This document shows, piece after piece, positions 19,787 through 32,057 of a stretch of 64,000 bases of DNA. Every line of letters starts with the position of its first letter. Positions within the stretch are counted from its first letter, which is position 1. Source of the DNA: Siminovitchia terrae (GTDB lineage: Bacteria > Bacillota > Bacilli > Bacillales > Bacillaceae_C); assembly GCF_003605405.2 (NCBI RefSeq), contig NZ_QYTW02000029.1:1-64000 (forward strand), read 5' to 3'. The position numbers and the translations under genes are program-made. Below the pieces are notes generated by a model. The model had not been told where the DNA came from. It searched no databases and worked only from the letters and a program-made list of their open reading frames with translations.

Positions 19787-20645
19787 TGAGTTTACGGATC
19801 AAGGCACTTTATATTTAATACCGACGCCGATCGGCAATTTGGAAGATATGACATTCCGGGCAATCCGACTGATGAAGGAAGCTGATCTAATTGCTGCGGA
19901 AGATACGCGGAACACCAAAAAGCTGTGCACTCACTTTGATATTCCAACGCCGCTTGCAAGTTATCATGAACATAATAAGGAGACAAGCGGGCGCCAGCTT
20001 GTTGAGCGGCTGTTAAAAGGGGATAATATAGCACTTGTTAGTGATGCAGGTATGCCTTGTATCTCAGATCCAGGTTATGAAATTGTCCAGGCGGCCATCG
20101 AAGCGGATATAGCAGTTATACCTGTCCCGGGCCCCAATGCTGCGCTGACTGCTTTGATTGCTTCGGGCATTAATCCACAGCCTTTCTATTTTTATGGGTT
20201 CTTGCCAAGAGGGAAAAAAGAGAGGAAAGCGGAGCTCGAAAAGCTGAAACGACAGGATGGGGCAATTCTTCTTTATGAGGCACCGCATCGATTAAAAGAC
20301 ACGTTAAAAGATATGGCTGCGGTCTGGGGAGACCGAGAAATTGTTTTGTGCAGGGAACTGACGAAGAAGTTCGAAGAATTCTTGCGTGGAACGCTTTTTT
20401 CTGCTGTTGAATGGGCGGAGAAGGGAGAAATCCGTGGGGAGTTTTGCATTGTTATAGAAGGCAGTAGTGATCCGAATTCCGGCGAAGGTCCGCCATGGTG
20501 GGGGCTTCTTGGATTGAAGGAGCATGTGGAACATTATATCGTAAACGAAAGCCTCACATCAAAAGAGGCGATCAAGCGGACGGCAAATGATCGTCAGCTC
20601 CCAAAACGTGAGGTTTATGAGGCATATCATATTCAAGGCAAGTAA
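19767..20645 (+). CDS. rsmI: 16S rRNA (cytidine-1402-2'-O)-methyltransferase
   Basis: RsmI methylates the ribose of C1402 in the decoding centre. From ATG 19767 the product is 292 residues, the B. subtilis length. Family motifs: PTPIGNLEDMTFRA, AEDTRNTKKL, YHEHN, VSDAGMPCISDPG and PGPNAALTALIASG. GTG at 19749 is a less likely start, because GAGGCGGGTG then falls inside the gene. A terminator follows at 20643. Confidence 0.96.
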   Translation: MHSQKSNEFTDQGTLYLIPTPIGNLEDMTFRAIRLMKEADLIAAEDTRNTKKLCTHFDIPTPLASYHEHNKETSGRQLVERLLKGDNIALVSDAGMPCISDPGYEIVQAAIEADIAVIPVPGPNAALTALIASGINPQPFYFYGFLPRGKKERKAELEKLKRQDGAILLYEAPHRLKDTLKDMAAVWGDREIVLCRELTKKFEEFLRGTLFSAVEWAEKGEIRGEFCIVIEGSSDPNSGEGPPWWGLLGLKEHVEHYIVNESLTSKEAIKRTANDRQLPKREVYEAYHIQGK

Positions 20646-20678
20646 CATGAGTCTTTAAAAAGGGCTCATGTTTTTTTA
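20643..20678 (+). terminator. Terminator of rsmI
   Basis: AACATGAG pairs with CTCATGTT, followed by seven T. Confidence 0.85.
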
Positions 20679-20763
20679 TTTTACCTTGATTTTTTTCAAA
20701 ACTAGTGATAAATTTAGTCATACTTAATTCCGATTATTTTTATATGAAAAGGGTGAAATTAAG

Positions 20764-21411
20764 ATGGCGAGAAATTTCAATGATTTATTTGATGCTTGGT
20801 CCGAAACGTATGATCAAACCGTTGTAGGTACTGACATAGAATATAAAGAAGTATTTGCATATTACGAACAGATTCTCGACGAGGTTGCAAAAAAATCAAA
20901 AGGGTATATAGTTGAATTTGGAGTAGGAACAGGGAATTTGACGGAGAAGTTTTTAAAAAATGGTTTTGACGTATACGGCGTTGAGCCATCGGAAGGAATG
21001 AGAAGCAGGGCAAAGGAAAAACTACCCAATGTTCCGATTGTCGAGGGTGATTTTTTGGAATTTCCTATGCCCGAAAAAAAACCGGATACAATCACAAGCA
21101 CGTACGCTTTTCATCACTTGACGGATGAAGAGAAAGCGAAGGCAATTGCGCATTTCAGTGATATCCTCAACGAATCCGGGAAAATTGTGTTTGCCGATAC
21201 TATTTTTATCGATGATGCTGCTAAACAAGCTATAATAAAAGAAGCTCTGCAAAACAATTATCAACGTCTTGCAGTTGATTTGCAGACAGAGTATTATACT
21301 ACCATTCCAGTTTTAAAGAAAATATTTGAAGAAAACGGCTTTCAAGTCACATTCAAGCAAATGAATGCATTTGTGTGGCTGATAAATGCCGAGAAAAGGA
21401 GAGGGGATTAA
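20764..21411 (+). CDS. yrrT: YrrT-like SAM-dependent methyltransferase
   Basis: A 215-residue class I SAM methyltransferase closely resembling B. subtilis YrrT (213 residues): [14 protein letters not shown], motif [32 protein letters not shown] and a final [10 protein letters not shown]. In B. subtilis yrrT begins the mtnN-mccA-mccB methionine-to-cysteine operon; here it is coupled to luxS instead (TAATG overlap), suggesting a role in SAM-dependent methyl or homocysteine recycling. The substrate is unknown. AATTCCGATTAT upstream (20728-20739) partly resembles a CymR operator; that is weak. Confidence 0.88.
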   Translation: MARNFNDLFDAWSETYDQTVVGTDIEYKEVFAYYEQILDEVAKKSKGYIVEFGVGTGNLTEKFLKNGFDVYGVEPSEGMRSRAKEKLPNVPIVEGDFLEFPMPEKKPDTITSTYAFHHLTDEEKAKAIAHFSDILNESGKIVFADTIFIDDAAKQAIIKEALQNNYQRLAVDLQTEYYTTIPVLKKIFEENGFQVTFKQMNAFVWLINAEKRRGD

Positions 21412-21878
21412 TGACTGAACAAAAGATGAACGTGGAGAGCTTCAATTTGGATCATACGAAAGTAAAGGCTCCTTATGTCCGTCTGGCGGGCGTAGTAGAA
21501 GGGGAAAACGGGGATATCATCCGCAAATACGACCTTCGATTCTGTCAACCGAATAAGGAGCATATGGAAATGCCTTCGATTCATTCATTGGAACATATGA
21601 TGGCGGAGTTCAGCAGAAACCATTCCGATAAAATTGTTGATATCAGCCCGATGGGCTGCCAGACTGGATATTATTTATCTCTCGTCAACCATGATGATTA
21701 TGAAGATGTATTAAATATCCTAGAAAAAACACTGCATGACGTATTGGTGGCAACTGAAGTTCCAGCCTGCAATGAAGTGCAATGCGGATGGGCGGCAAGC
21801 CATTCTTTGGAAGGTGCCAAAGAGCTTGCTAAGAAAATGCTGGCCAAAAGGAATGAGTGGACGGAAGTATTTGCATAG
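21411..21878 (+). CDS. luxS: S-ribosylhomocysteine lyase (AI-2 synthase)
   Basis: LuxS cleaves S-ribosylhomocysteine to homocysteine and DPD, the AI-2 precursor. The 155-residue protein has the metal-binding [10 protein letters not shown] (HxxEH), the catalytic cysteine in [12 protein letters not shown] and the third metal ligand in NEVQCGWA. The ATG at 21411 overlaps the yrrT stop and has AGGAGAGGGG upstream. It sits between rsmI and abrB, where B. subtilis has no such gene. Confidence 0.96.
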   Translation: MTEQKMNVESFNLDHTKVKAPYVRLAGVVEGENGDIIRKYDLRFCQPNKEHMEMPSIHSLEHMMAEFSRNHSDKIVDISPMGCQTGYYLSLVNHDDYEDVLNILEKTLHDVLVATEVPACNEVQCGWAASHSLEGAKELAKKMLAKRNEWTEVFA

Positions 21879-21880
21879 AA

Positions 21881-22031
21881 AAGTGATAGTGCTGATCTTC
21901 GCAGGCTGAAGTGTCTGATTATTAGGGCTAGACGAGTGCTGACGAAAGAGTGGTTTGCTTTCAGCAGCTTCCCGCTGATCATACTCAGCGGGTAACGGAT
22001 GTACTATCGCTTTGCCTGCACTAGCACTTTT
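21881..22031. other. Long palindromic intergenic element downstream of luxS
   Basis: Arms AGTGC (21888-21892)/GCACT (22024-22028) and GCAGGC (21901-21906)/GCCTGC (22014-22019) are nested in the correct order, around a central perfect hairpin CCCGCTGA/TCAGCGGG (21971-21992). No T run follows, so it is not a standard terminator. The remaining sequence to 22164 contains nothing I recognise. Confidence 0.55.
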
Positions 22032-22164
22032 GATCTCCGAATACTGCGACGCTTTGTATAATATGTTGAACCACTATTATAATGGGCCACTTGCTGTTTC
22101 CAAGGACTGTAGTAATGTCCGGTAGCCATATTGAAAATTGCGGTTAAGCTCATTAAACCTATGT

Positions 22165-22359
22165 TTTAACTTTATTCAGCAGAAGTCTCCCACTTCTATA
22201 AGTGGTGAGATGAATGCATATTGGTATTGCATACAGTGGGGGTTCAAACCCCGGCTGAATAAAGTTAAAGCCTCCGGCGGATGCCACAGATTTTCAGAGG
22301 AAATTTATCGAGCGAAGCTCGATAAAATCTGGGCGCAAATACGCCAAGGCGCATTTGAT
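22165..22359. repeat. Cloverleaf-type dispersed repeat, copy 1
   Basis: The first domain is closed by a perfect 16-bp inverted repeat, TTTAACTTTATTCAGC (22165-22180) with its complement at 22254-22269, enclosing three hairpins: CTCCCAC/GTGGTGAG, ATGCA/TGCAT and GGGG/CCCC around GTTCAAA, the last resembling a tRNA T-arm. A second domain has a stem CAGATTTT...AAAATCTG with inner ATCGAGC/GCTCGAT, and CAAATACGCC/GGCGCATTTG. The element is about 95% identical to 37933-38128. It is not a tRNA: the closing stem is 16 bp and no anticodon arm fits. Confidence 0.9.
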
Positions 22360-22606
22360 GTGGCCGCCTCATATTTCTTATTTCAACAGTAAAAGGTCGA
22401 AGTAGAGATTTCCAAATAATAATCTTAAACAGCTTTAAATTTTTTAATTCAAACAGCAGTTTTATGATAACCGACTTTAATACCCATAGAAAAAAGCACA
22501 TCCGAGTTGTATTTGAGTATTTAATACCCAAATTTCAACGAAGAGGTGCTTTTATTTTTCTTATTTTAATGGGGCAGTCCCGACTGAAGGGGCTTTTCTC
22601 AGCCTA
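22360..22606. other. Gap between cloverleaf repeat and abrB
   Basis: No gene is supported. AAAAAGCAC (22492-22500) and GTGCTTTT (22546-22553) are complementary over a long loop, and CAGTC/GACTG near 22575-22586 is a short stem at the 3' end of abrB; either could end abrB transcription, weakly. Confidence 0.4.
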
Positions 22607-22900
22607 TTAATTATTCACTTTATCAAGACTAAATGATTCACTGATTTCTTGGATCAATTGCTCGGCACCTTCACGGCTTAAGACCAATTTTCCACCCGCA
22701 AAAAAGGCATTATCATCGGAAACATTGCCTGTAATATGGCAAGTCATGCTCGGTTTATATTTTTTCAGAATGATTTTTTCGTCATCTACGTAAATTTCCA
22801 GTGCGTCTTTTTCTTCAATCCCTAAAGTGCGCCTTAATTCAATAGGTATGACTACCCGTCCAAGTTCATCGACTTTTCGCACAATTCCGGTAGATTTCAT
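22607..22900 (-). CDS. abrB: Transition-state regulator AbrB
   Basis: AbrB represses post-exponential genes and is itself repressed by Spo0A~P. The 97-residue protein has the swapped-hairpin DNA-binding domain KSTGIVRKVDELGRVVIPIE and a C-terminal multimerisation domain with GGKLVLSREGAEQLI. GAGAGGGG precedes ATG 22900. It diverges from metS and is read against the surrounding genes, as in B. subtilis. Confidence 0.97.
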   Translation of the reverse strand: MKSTGIVRKVDELGRVVIPIELRRTLGIEEKDALEIYVDDEKIILKKYKPSMTCHITGNVSDDNAFFAGGKLVLSREGAEQLIQEISESFSLDKVNN

Positions 22901-22971
22901 ACTACTTTTCCCCTCTCAAAAAAAACTTTATATCAAAAAATATGTTTTTTTACTACTTTATAATCAGATTT

Positions 22972-23000
22972 ATCGTACCAGTCTTTCCAATTCCCGTCAA
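22972..23000 (-). promoter_or_regulatory. Sigma-A promoter of abrB
   Basis: On the minus strand TTGACG (23000-22995), 17 bp, TACGAT (22977-22972), giving a leader of about 60 nt. No TGTCGAA-type 0A box is evident between promoter and gene. Confidence 0.65.
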
Positions 23001-23115
23001 TTAGAAGTTAAAAAAAATGTCAATTTTTTAGATAAAATTTCCTATGAATTCATGGTGCTAAATCGAGAAATTCTTCAAAGGACCTATTTTCGTGTTTCCT
23101 TGGTAACAGGTAAAG

Positions 23116-23144
23116 TTGCAGGAATCATTGATTTCACGTATATT
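23116..23144 (+). promoter_or_regulatory. Candidate sigma-A promoter of metS
   Basis: TTGCAG (23116-23121), 17 bp, TATATT (23139-23144). The resulting leader of about 73 nt is too short for a T-box, and no T-box motif is present. Confidence 0.55.
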
Positions 23145-23208
23145 TTTAGTGTAGAAGAGGACAAGATGCAAAGAATAGGTTTTGCATGTTATAAATGGCA
23201 TCTGTTAG

Positions 23209-25188
<1,980 letters not shown>

Positions 25189-25231
25189 CTTTAATATATA
25201 TAAATTTTCAGTTAAATCTATAAATGTTGAT

Positions 25232-25292
25232 AACATAGAGGGTATGGCGGACTAAATGCTGAGTTTAAGCCATTTCTCTATGTTCTTTTTTT
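25232..25292 (+). terminator. Terminator of metS
   Basis: AACATAGAG...ATGGC pairs with GCCAT...CTCTATGTT, followed by seven T. Confidence 0.85.
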
Positions 25293-25366
25293 GTAATCTA
25301 AATGTTAGCTTACTGTGACTTATGTTACTTTAAATTACTTTATACTCTATTGAAGGAGATTGAGCC

Positions 25367-26134
25367 ATGTTATTTGATACACACGTCCATTTAAACGATG
25401 AACAATTTAATGAGGATCTTCAAGAAGTGATTGAACGGGCCAAGGAGGTAGGAGTCTCCCATATGGTCGTTGTCGGATTCAATAGATCTACTATAGAAAG
25501 AGCGATCAGTCTGGTAGAGGAATACAATTTCCTCTATGCTAGCATCGGATGGCATCCGGTGGATGCTATTGATATGACAGATGAAGACTTGGCTTGGATT
25601 GAAGAGTTGTCGGCTCATCCCAAAGTTGTGGCATTGGGTGAAATGGGGCTTGATTACCATTGGGATAAATCACCTCATGACATTCAACAAGAAGTTTTTC
25701 GTAGGCAAATTCGCCTGGCTAAAAAATTGAAGCTTCCGATTATCATACATAACCGTGATGCGACTAAGGATGTTATTCAAATTTTAAGGGAAGAAAATGC
25801 CGAAGACATCGGAGGTATTATGCACTGTTTTAGCGGGAGTGCAGAAACTGCCAAGGAATGCATTGAAATGAATTTCTATATTTCACTGGGCGGGCCCGTC
25901 ACTTTTAAAAATGCCAAAAAGCCTAAGAGAGTAGCCGAGGAGGTTCCGCTTGATCGGATGCTGATTGAAACAGACTGCCCTTATCTTGCTCCGCATCCTT
26001 ATCGGGGAAAAAGGAATGAACCGGCATATGTCAAGCTGGTTGCTGAACAGATTGCTGAGTTGAAAGAAATCAGCTTTGAGGAAGTTGCAAATAAGACAAC
26101 AGAAAATGCAAAGAAACTGTTCGGTATAGATTGA
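25367..26134 (+). CDS. tatD: TatD family metal-dependent DNase
   Basis: A 255-residue TIM-barrel hydrolase with the family ligands in order: DTHVHLND (HxH), GEMGLDYHWD (Glu and Asp), IIHNRDA (His), HCFSGSA (His) and ETDCPYLAP (Asp). B. subtilis YabD is the orthologue by position (metS-yabD-yabE). TatD enzymes are 3'-5' DNA exonucleases or deoxyribonucleases; the physiological substrate here is inferred. GAAGGAGAT precedes the ATG. Confidence 0.95.
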   Translation: MLFDTHVHLNDEQFNEDLQEVIERAKEVGVSHMVVVGFNRSTIERAISLVEEYNFLYASIGWHPVDAIDMTDEDLAWIEELSAHPKVVALGEMGLDYHWDKSPHDIQQEVFRRQIRLAKKLKLPIIIHNRDATKDVIQILREENAEDIGGIMHCFSGSAETAKECIEMNFYISLGGPVTFKNAKKPKRVAEEVPLDRMLIETDCPYLAPHPYRGKRNEPAYVKLVAEQIAELKEISFEEVANKTTENAKKLFGID

Positions 26135-26221
26135 CTGGCTTAAACAAATAAAATTTTACTTCTTTAACATGGCTAATACCAAAGGTATCAGCTATTTGGG
26201 GAAGGAGGAGGAGTTTTTTCT

Positions 26222-27451
26222 TTGAGTACAGAATTGAAAAACCGAAGGAAATTAGGGTTAGTAATGGCCAGTTTTCTGGTGTTCACTGCTACCCTTATGA
26301 TTTTAATTATTGAAGGAACGAAAAAGACGGTCGCCGTTACACTTAATGGTGAGCAGATTGTAGTCAAAACTCATGCGGGAACGGTTGGCGAAATGCTGGA
26401 AGAGCTTGATGTTGATGTAAAAAACACAGATTACTTATCACACGCCCCGAACTCGGTAGTTCAAGACAATCAATCTCTTATTTGGGAGCCCGCTAAGCCG
26501 GTAACACTTACGGTTGGGGATGATTCAGAGAAAGTCCTGACCACCGCAAAAACAGTGCTGCAGCTTTTAAATGAAGAAGATATAAAGCTTGGCGAACATG
26601 ATAAAATCAATATATCGCCTGCAAAAAATATCATTCCTGATATGACAATTGAAATCGAAAAAGCGTTCCAAGTCGTTTTACATAACGGAAAGAACGAAGA
26701 AAAGCTATGGACCACTTCGACTACGGTCGCTGACTTTTTACAACAGCAAGATGTGGAGCTGGGAGAATTGGATCGTGTGGAACCTGGATTGGATGAAATT
26801 GTAACTCCTGACAAGTCCATTGATATCATCAGAGTAGAAAAGGTCACCGATGTAGTGGAAGAGCGGATCGATTATGATGTTGTCACGAAAGAAGACGGAA
26901 GCCTTGAAAAGGGAACAGAAAAAGTTATCCAAGAGGGCCAAGAAGGTCTAGTGAAAAAAGAGTTTGAACTAATAAAAGAAAACGAAAAAGAAGTCAAACG
27001 TACACTCGTTTCCAAAGAAAAAATGAAAGAAAGCAAAGATAAAATTGTAGCTGTCGGAACGAAAATCACAGCTGCCCCTGCTGCCGAAGAGAAAGCTTCT
27101 TCAGCAGATTCTAAAGCTTCTCAAGCTGCCAAAGCTTCAAATTCTGCACCTGAGAGCGAAGGAAAAGAAATCTACATGAATGCCACAGCTTATACAGCGG
27201 ATTGTAACGGCTGTTCTGGTGTTACTTCCACCGGAATCAATTTGCGTTCTAATCCGGATGCAAAAGTAATCGCGGTGGATCCAAGCGTTATTCCACTGGG
27301 GTCCAAAGTATGGGTGGAAGGTTACGGCTATGCTGTAGCAGGAGATACTGGTGGAGCGATCAAAGGAAACAGGATCGACGTCCACGTTCAATCAGAAGGG
27401 CAGGCAAGCAGTTTCGGCAGAAAAAATGTTAAAGTACGTATCATAGACTAA
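26222..27451 (+). CDS. yabE: YabE: cell-wall protein with DUF348, G5 and 3D domains
   Basis: A 409-residue secreted or membrane-anchored protein related to resuscitation-promoting factors. After a short basic N terminus comes one hydrophobic helix (about 10-30), three DUF348 repeats (about 37-80, 95-137, 150-193), a G5 domain (about 200-280), a low-complexity Ala/Ser linker, and a C-terminal 3D (Asp-Asp-Asp) domain with YTADCNGCSGVTSTG, AVDPSVIPLGSKVWVEGYG, AGDTGGAIKGNRIDV. The 3D domain is a lytic transglycosylase-like fold. TTG start behind GGAAGGAGGAGG. Confidence 0.93.
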   Translation: MSTELKNRRKLGLVMASFLVFTATLMILIIEGTKKTVAVTLNGEQIVVKTHAGTVGEMLEELDVDVKNTDYLSHAPNSVVQDNQSLIWEPAKPVTLTVGDDSEKVLTTAKTVLQLLNEEDIKLGEHDKINISPAKNIIPDMTIEIEKAFQVVLHNGKNEEKLWTTSTTVADFLQQQDVELGELDRVEPGLDEIVTPDKSIDIIRVEKVTDVVEERIDYDVVTKEDGSLEKGTEKVIQEGQEGLVKKEFELIKENEKEVKRTLVSKEKMKESKDKIVAVGTKITAAPAAEEKASSADSKASQAAKASNSAPESEGKEIYMNATAYTADCNGCSGVTSTGINLRSNPDAKVIAVDPSVIPLGSKVWVEGYGYAVAGDTGGAIKGNRIDVHVQSEGQASSFGRKNVKVRIID

Positions 27452-27486
27452 GCAGAGGAGAGTCCCCTCTGCTTTTTCTTTTTTTA
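27451..27486 (+). terminator. Terminator of yabE
   Basis: AGCAGAGG pairs with CCTCTGCT, followed by TTTTCTTTTTTT. Confidence 0.9.
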
Positions 27487-27538
27487 TGTAAAGCGGGTTA
27501 TAATAAGACAGTAGTAAAACTGTTTTATCGGAGGAAAC

Positions 27539-28977
<1,439 letters not shown>

Positions 28978-28986
28978 AATGAACAG

Positions 28987-29016
28987 ACACAATGAGCAGG
29001 CAAACAGCATAGCCTA
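28987..29016 (+). promoter_or_regulatory. Sigma-K promoter of yabG
   Basis: ACAC (28987-28990), 17 bp, CATAGCCTA (29008-29016): the -10 fits the sigma-K consensus CATANNNTA exactly. yabG is a sigma-K gene in B. subtilis. Confidence 0.7.
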
Positions 29017-29058
29017 TGACAGATAGATAAATAGCGCTGTTTATTGGAGTTGACGACC

Positions 29059-29937
29059 GTGATATCAATAAATACGATTGTCGGCCGCTTGTCTCACCAA
29101 TGTGATCTTTTATTTCGAGTCATCGACATTCAGGAGATTGACGGTCAAACAACAGCAATACTATACGGGGAAGATTACCGCCTTATCGCTAATGCGCCTA
29201 TCGAAGACCTTGTCCCTTTTACAGAAGAAGAACAGTTGACCAGGTCTTCAAAAGTCCGAACCCTTGAGGAGCAGTCCTGGGAGTTATTTCAGCAGGACCT
29301 TGATCTTGTAAGATCCCAACTGGAATACACAGCCACCGAAGGATATAAGAGGGAATATAATTACTTTCAGATGCCCGGCCGCGTTCTTCATCTGGATGGA
29401 GATCCGAACTATTTAAAAAGATGCTTAGAGCTTTATTCGAAAATTGGAGTTGCAGTTAAGGGGGTACACTGCAACGAAAAAGAAATGTATAAGCATATCC
29501 CTTCACTGATTGATTCGTATCGGCCGGATATTCTCGTCATTACAGGGCATGATGCCTATTCAAAAGCAAAAGGGAAAAAAATAGATTTAAATGCCTACCG
29601 TCATTCAAAATACTTTGTTGAAGCCGTGAGGGAAGCGCGGAAGAAAGTCCCGCATCTTGATCAGCTTGTCATTTTTGCTGGTGCCTGCCAATCTCATTTT
29701 GAATCCCTTATATTTGCAGGAGCAAATTTCGCAAGTTCACCCCAGCGAGTCAATATCCATGCATTGGATCCTGTTTACATCGTTTCAAAGATTAGTTTTA
29801 CACCTTTTACAGAAAGGATCAATGTATGGGATGTTCTCCGGAATACACTGACAGGGCAAAAGGGATTGGGAGGGCTAGAAACAAAGGGAGTACTCAGGCA
29901 CGGGATGCCTTATAGGCCGCTTAGCGAAGATGAGTAG
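29059..29937 (+). CDS. yabG: Sporulation-specific coat protease YabG
   Basis: YabG cleaves spore coat proteins and helps their cross-linking. From GTG 29059 (GGAG nine bases upstream) the protein has 292 residues (290 in B. subtilis). Conserved blocks include PGRVLHLDGDPNYLKRCLE, RPDILVITGHDAYSK, LVIFAGACQSHFESL and FTPFTERINVWDVLRNTLTG. An in-frame TTG at 29044 lies closer to the SD and is less likely. Monocistronic, with terminator. Confidence 0.95.
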   Translation: MISINTIVGRLSHQCDLLFRVIDIQEIDGQTTAILYGEDYRLIANAPIEDLVPFTEEEQLTRSSKVRTLEEQSWELFQQDLDLVRSQLEYTATEGYKREYNYFQMPGRVLHLDGDPNYLKRCLELYSKIGVAVKGVHCNEKEMYKHIPSLIDSYRPDILVITGHDAYSKAKGKKIDLNAYRHSKYFVEAVREARKKVPHLDQLVIFAGACQSHFESLIFAGANFASSPQRVNIHALDPVYIVSKISFTPFTERINVWDVLRNTLTGQKGLGGLETKGVLRHGMPYRPLSEDE

Positions 29938-29948
29938 TATTTAGTGTC

Positions 29949-29981
29949 AGCATTGGGATATTCGCCAATGCTTTTTTTTTC
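29949..29981 (+). terminator. Terminator of yabG
   Basis: AGCATTGG pairs with CCAATGCT, followed by nine T. Confidence 0.9.
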
Positions 29982-30129
29982 GAAAGAATTTATTTGAGGA
30001 CTGATTTCGACAGTGTCATAGGCTCCTAAGCCGCACTACTTAAGCTTTTCTAAAGTCAATACATATTATCCTTTTAGTGAGATATACTACTATTGTTGGA
30101 AAAAGGGGCTTCTTGTAGAAAGAAAATGA

Positions 30130-30159
30130 TTGACAAATATGAGCATTCATTGATAAAAT
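30130..30159 (+). promoter_or_regulatory. Upstream veg promoter
   Basis: TTGACA (30130-30135), 18 bp, TAAAAT (30154-30159). B. subtilis veg also has two promoters. Confidence 0.6.
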
Positions 30160-30170
30160 AATTTATTTAT

Positions 30171-30199
30171 TTGACGTTTATTCAACCGCGTGTTATAAT
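30171..30199 (+). promoter_or_regulatory. Downstream veg promoter (strong)
   Basis: TTGACG (30171-30176), 17 bp, TATAAT (30194-30199), with AT-rich upstream sequence that could serve as an UP element. Confidence 0.9.
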
Positions 30200-30225
30200 G
30201 AAAAACAGTGAGGTGGAGCGAAAAA

Positions 30226-30495
30226 ATGCCGAAAACATTAGCGAGCATTAAAAAATCCCTTGATTCAAATTTGGGCAAGAGATTAATGTTAAAAGCCAAT
30301 GGAGGACGTAGGAAAACGATCGAACGTTCCGGTGTATTGGCAGAAACATATCCATCAGTTTTTGTAGTTGAATTGGATCAGGACGAAAATGCATTTGAAC
30401 GGGTGTCTTACAGTTATGCAGATGTTCTGACCGAAACGGTTGAACTTACTTTTTACGATGAAACATCAGGAAATATAGCAATAGGGCAGCAGTAA
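30226..30495 (+). CDS. veg: Veg protein (biofilm regulator)
   Basis: An 89-residue protein (86 in B. subtilis) with the family sequence [35 protein letters not shown] and [20 protein letters not shown], a small SH3-like beta barrel. Veg stimulates biofilm-matrix transcription, probably through SinR. ATG 30226 is chosen for its GAGGTGGAG site; the open frame upstream overlaps the promoter. Strong tandem promoters and terminator make it a highly expressed single gene. Confidence 0.96.
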   Translation: MPKTLASIKKSLDSNLGKRLMLKANGGRRKTIERSGVLAETYPSVFVVELDQDENAFERVSYSYADVLTETVELTFYDETSGNIAIGQQ

Positions 30496-30521
30496 ACCAA
30501 TTAGGTTTACTGCTGTTTTTA
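30487..30521 (+). terminator. Terminator of veg
   Basis: CAGCAGTAAACC pairs with GGTTTACTGCTG, followed by five T. The stem overlaps the end of the gene. Confidence 0.9.
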
Positions 30522-30718
30522 TTTGTGTGGCCGACGTGGGATAAAACTTGTTGGTGAAAGTGCACTGCTGGCTTGACAGTAAGAGTTGTTAACTAATGGA
30601 GCTTACCGATAGACTGGGTATTCCTGTGACGTGTCATCCATCTTTCCGACGAGAGATCTAAATTTTCTTCTTGAAAACTTTCTTATGTTTGCCAGACTGA
30701 AGGGTTTTTGCCTTTCTT

Positions 30719-30748
30719 GGATATTCGCTTTTGTTCCTGCACAAAATA
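30719..30748 (+). promoter_or_regulatory. Candidate sigma-G promoter of sspF
   Basis: GGATA (30719-30723), 18 bp, CAAAATA (30742-30748): one mismatch in each box from the sigma-G consensus. Confidence 0.6.
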
Positions 30749-30771
30749 CAAGAGCGGATGTAAAGGGGGAA

Positions 30772-30966
30772 ATGGCTTTGGGAAGAAGAAGAGGAATCAT
30801 GTCGGATCAATTGAAAGTCGAGTTGGCAAAAGAGTTGGGCTTTTATGATGTCGTCCAGAAAGAAGGATGGGGCGGTATTAGGGCTAGGGATGCAGGAAAC
30901 ATGGTAAAGCGTGCAATTGAAATAGCAGAACGTCAGCTCAGCCAAACGGACAGTCGTGAAGGATGA
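30772..30966 (+). CDS. sspF: Small acid-soluble spore protein SspF (alpha/beta-type related)
   Basis: A 64-residue protein of the alpha/beta SASP superfamily, the group that coats forespore DNA. It shows [21 protein letters not shown], then [22 protein letters not shown], the family DNA-binding helix pattern. I chose ATG 30772 with TAAAGGGGG upstream; the frame is open further upstream, through the promoter. The gene before ispE is sspF in B. subtilis. Confidence 0.92.
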   Translation: MALGRRRGIMSDQLKVELAKELGFYDVVQKEGWGGIRARDAGNMVKRAIEIAERQLSQTDSREG

Positions 30967-31006
30967 TTACTTTAAGCCTAAAGACACTGAACAAATACCA
31001 TCCGCA

Positions 31007-31050
31007 AGAGCCGAGGCGAACAAAAGCCTTGGCTTTTCTAATTCTTTTTC
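31007..31050 (+). terminator. Terminator of sspF
   Basis: AGCCGAGGC pairs with GCCTTGGCT, followed by TTTT and a T-rich tail. Confidence 0.7.
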
Positions 31051-31202
31051 CCCCTCTTGGAGTTCGTGAATTGTTCGTGGTAAAATGAACATTATGTGAG
31101 GAATTGAGACGAACATAGGTGCCTAGGATCATTTTTTCCTTTTTAAAAAAAGGAGGAACCGGAGGCCTCTGTTACTCAGTTAAGTGAAGTAGGTGAGTGT
31201 GA

Positions 31203-32057
31203 ATGAAGCTTTTGGTAAAGGCACCGGCAAAAATCAATTTATCTTTGGATGTCCTAGGAAAGCGGGAAGATGGTTATCATGAGGTAGAGATGGTCATGAC
31301 GACGATTGATCTAGCAGACCGGTTGGAATTGACCGAAATCAGTGAAGACTATGTGGGCATCCTTTCCCGTAATCGTTTTGTGCCAGCCGACGAACGAAAT
31401 CTAGCCTATCAAGCGGCTAGACTTTTAAAAGAAAGATATCAAATAAACAAAGGCGTAGAAATATCTATAAATAAAATCATTCCGGTCGCTGCCGGTTTGG
31501 CAGGGGGCAGCAGTGACGCCGCAGCAACATTAAGGGGTTTGAACGAACTGTGGGACCTCGGATTGACATTGGATGAACTTGCCGAGCTAGGAGCGGAAAT
31601 TGGATCGGATGTTTCTTTTTGCGTGTATGGCGGAACGGCATTGGCTAAAGGAAGAGGAGAAAAAGTGACAAAGCTTCCTGCACCCCCGGCCTGCTGGGTG
31701 GTCCTGGCGAAGCCAGCCATTGGAGTGTCCACTTCCGAAATATACCGAAACCTGGATGTCAGCAGTATTCGGCATCCACATACGACGGGGATGATCCAGG
31801 CTCTAGAGAACAATGATTACGAAGGTGTATGCGAGAATATGGCAAATGCCTTGGAGAGTGTCACTCTTCATATGTATCCGGAAGTTTTACACATTAAAAA
31901 GCAAATGGAAAGGTTCGGAGCCGATGCTGTGCTCATGAGCGGCAGCGGGCCTACCGTATTTGGCCTGGTACGCCATGATTCCAGACTGCAACGAATATAT
32001 AATGGCCTTCGAGGGTTTTGTGACCAGGTATTTGCGGTCAGGATGCTGGGGATGTAG
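31203..32057 (+). CDS. ispE: 4-diphosphocytidyl-2-C-methyl-D-erythritol kinase
   Basis: IspE phosphorylates CDP-methylerythritol in the MEP isoprenoid pathway. The 284-residue GHMP kinase starts [23 protein letters not shown] and carries the ATP loop [17 protein letters not shown] and the GHMP motif 3 [11 protein letters not shown]. Length is normal. GTGAGTG just before the ATG is a weak ribosome-binding site. Confidence 0.96.
   Translation: MKLLVKAPAKINLSLDVLGKREDGYHEVEMVMTTIDLADRLELTEISEDYVGILSRNRFVPADERNLAYQAARLLKERYQINKGVEISINKIIPVAAGLAGGSSDAAATLRGLNELWDLGLTLDELAELGAEIGSDVSFCVYGGTALAKGRGEKVTKLPAPPACWVVLAKPAIGVSTSEIYRNLDVSSIRHPHTTGMIQALENNDYEGVCENMANALESVTLHMYPEVLHIKKQMERFGADAVLMSGSGPTVFGLVRHDSRLQRIYNGLRGFCDQVFAVRMLGM

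Noticed and set aside
22165-22269. Possible tRNA gene inside the repeat
   Set aside because: The T-arm-like GGTTCAA loop is tempting, but the closing stem is 16 bp, there is no 7-bp acceptor stem and no 7-nt anticodon loop at the right place.
22138-22392. Open frame of 84 codons across the cloverleaf repeat
   Set aside because: It lies on the inverted-repeat structure, and the equivalent region of the second copy has no matching start; the second copy opens in different frames. It is a structural, not a coding, element.
30631-30771. Longer start for sspF
   Set aside because: Upstream in-frame codons cover the candidate sigma-G promoter; the 64-residue form from 30772 is typical of SspF.
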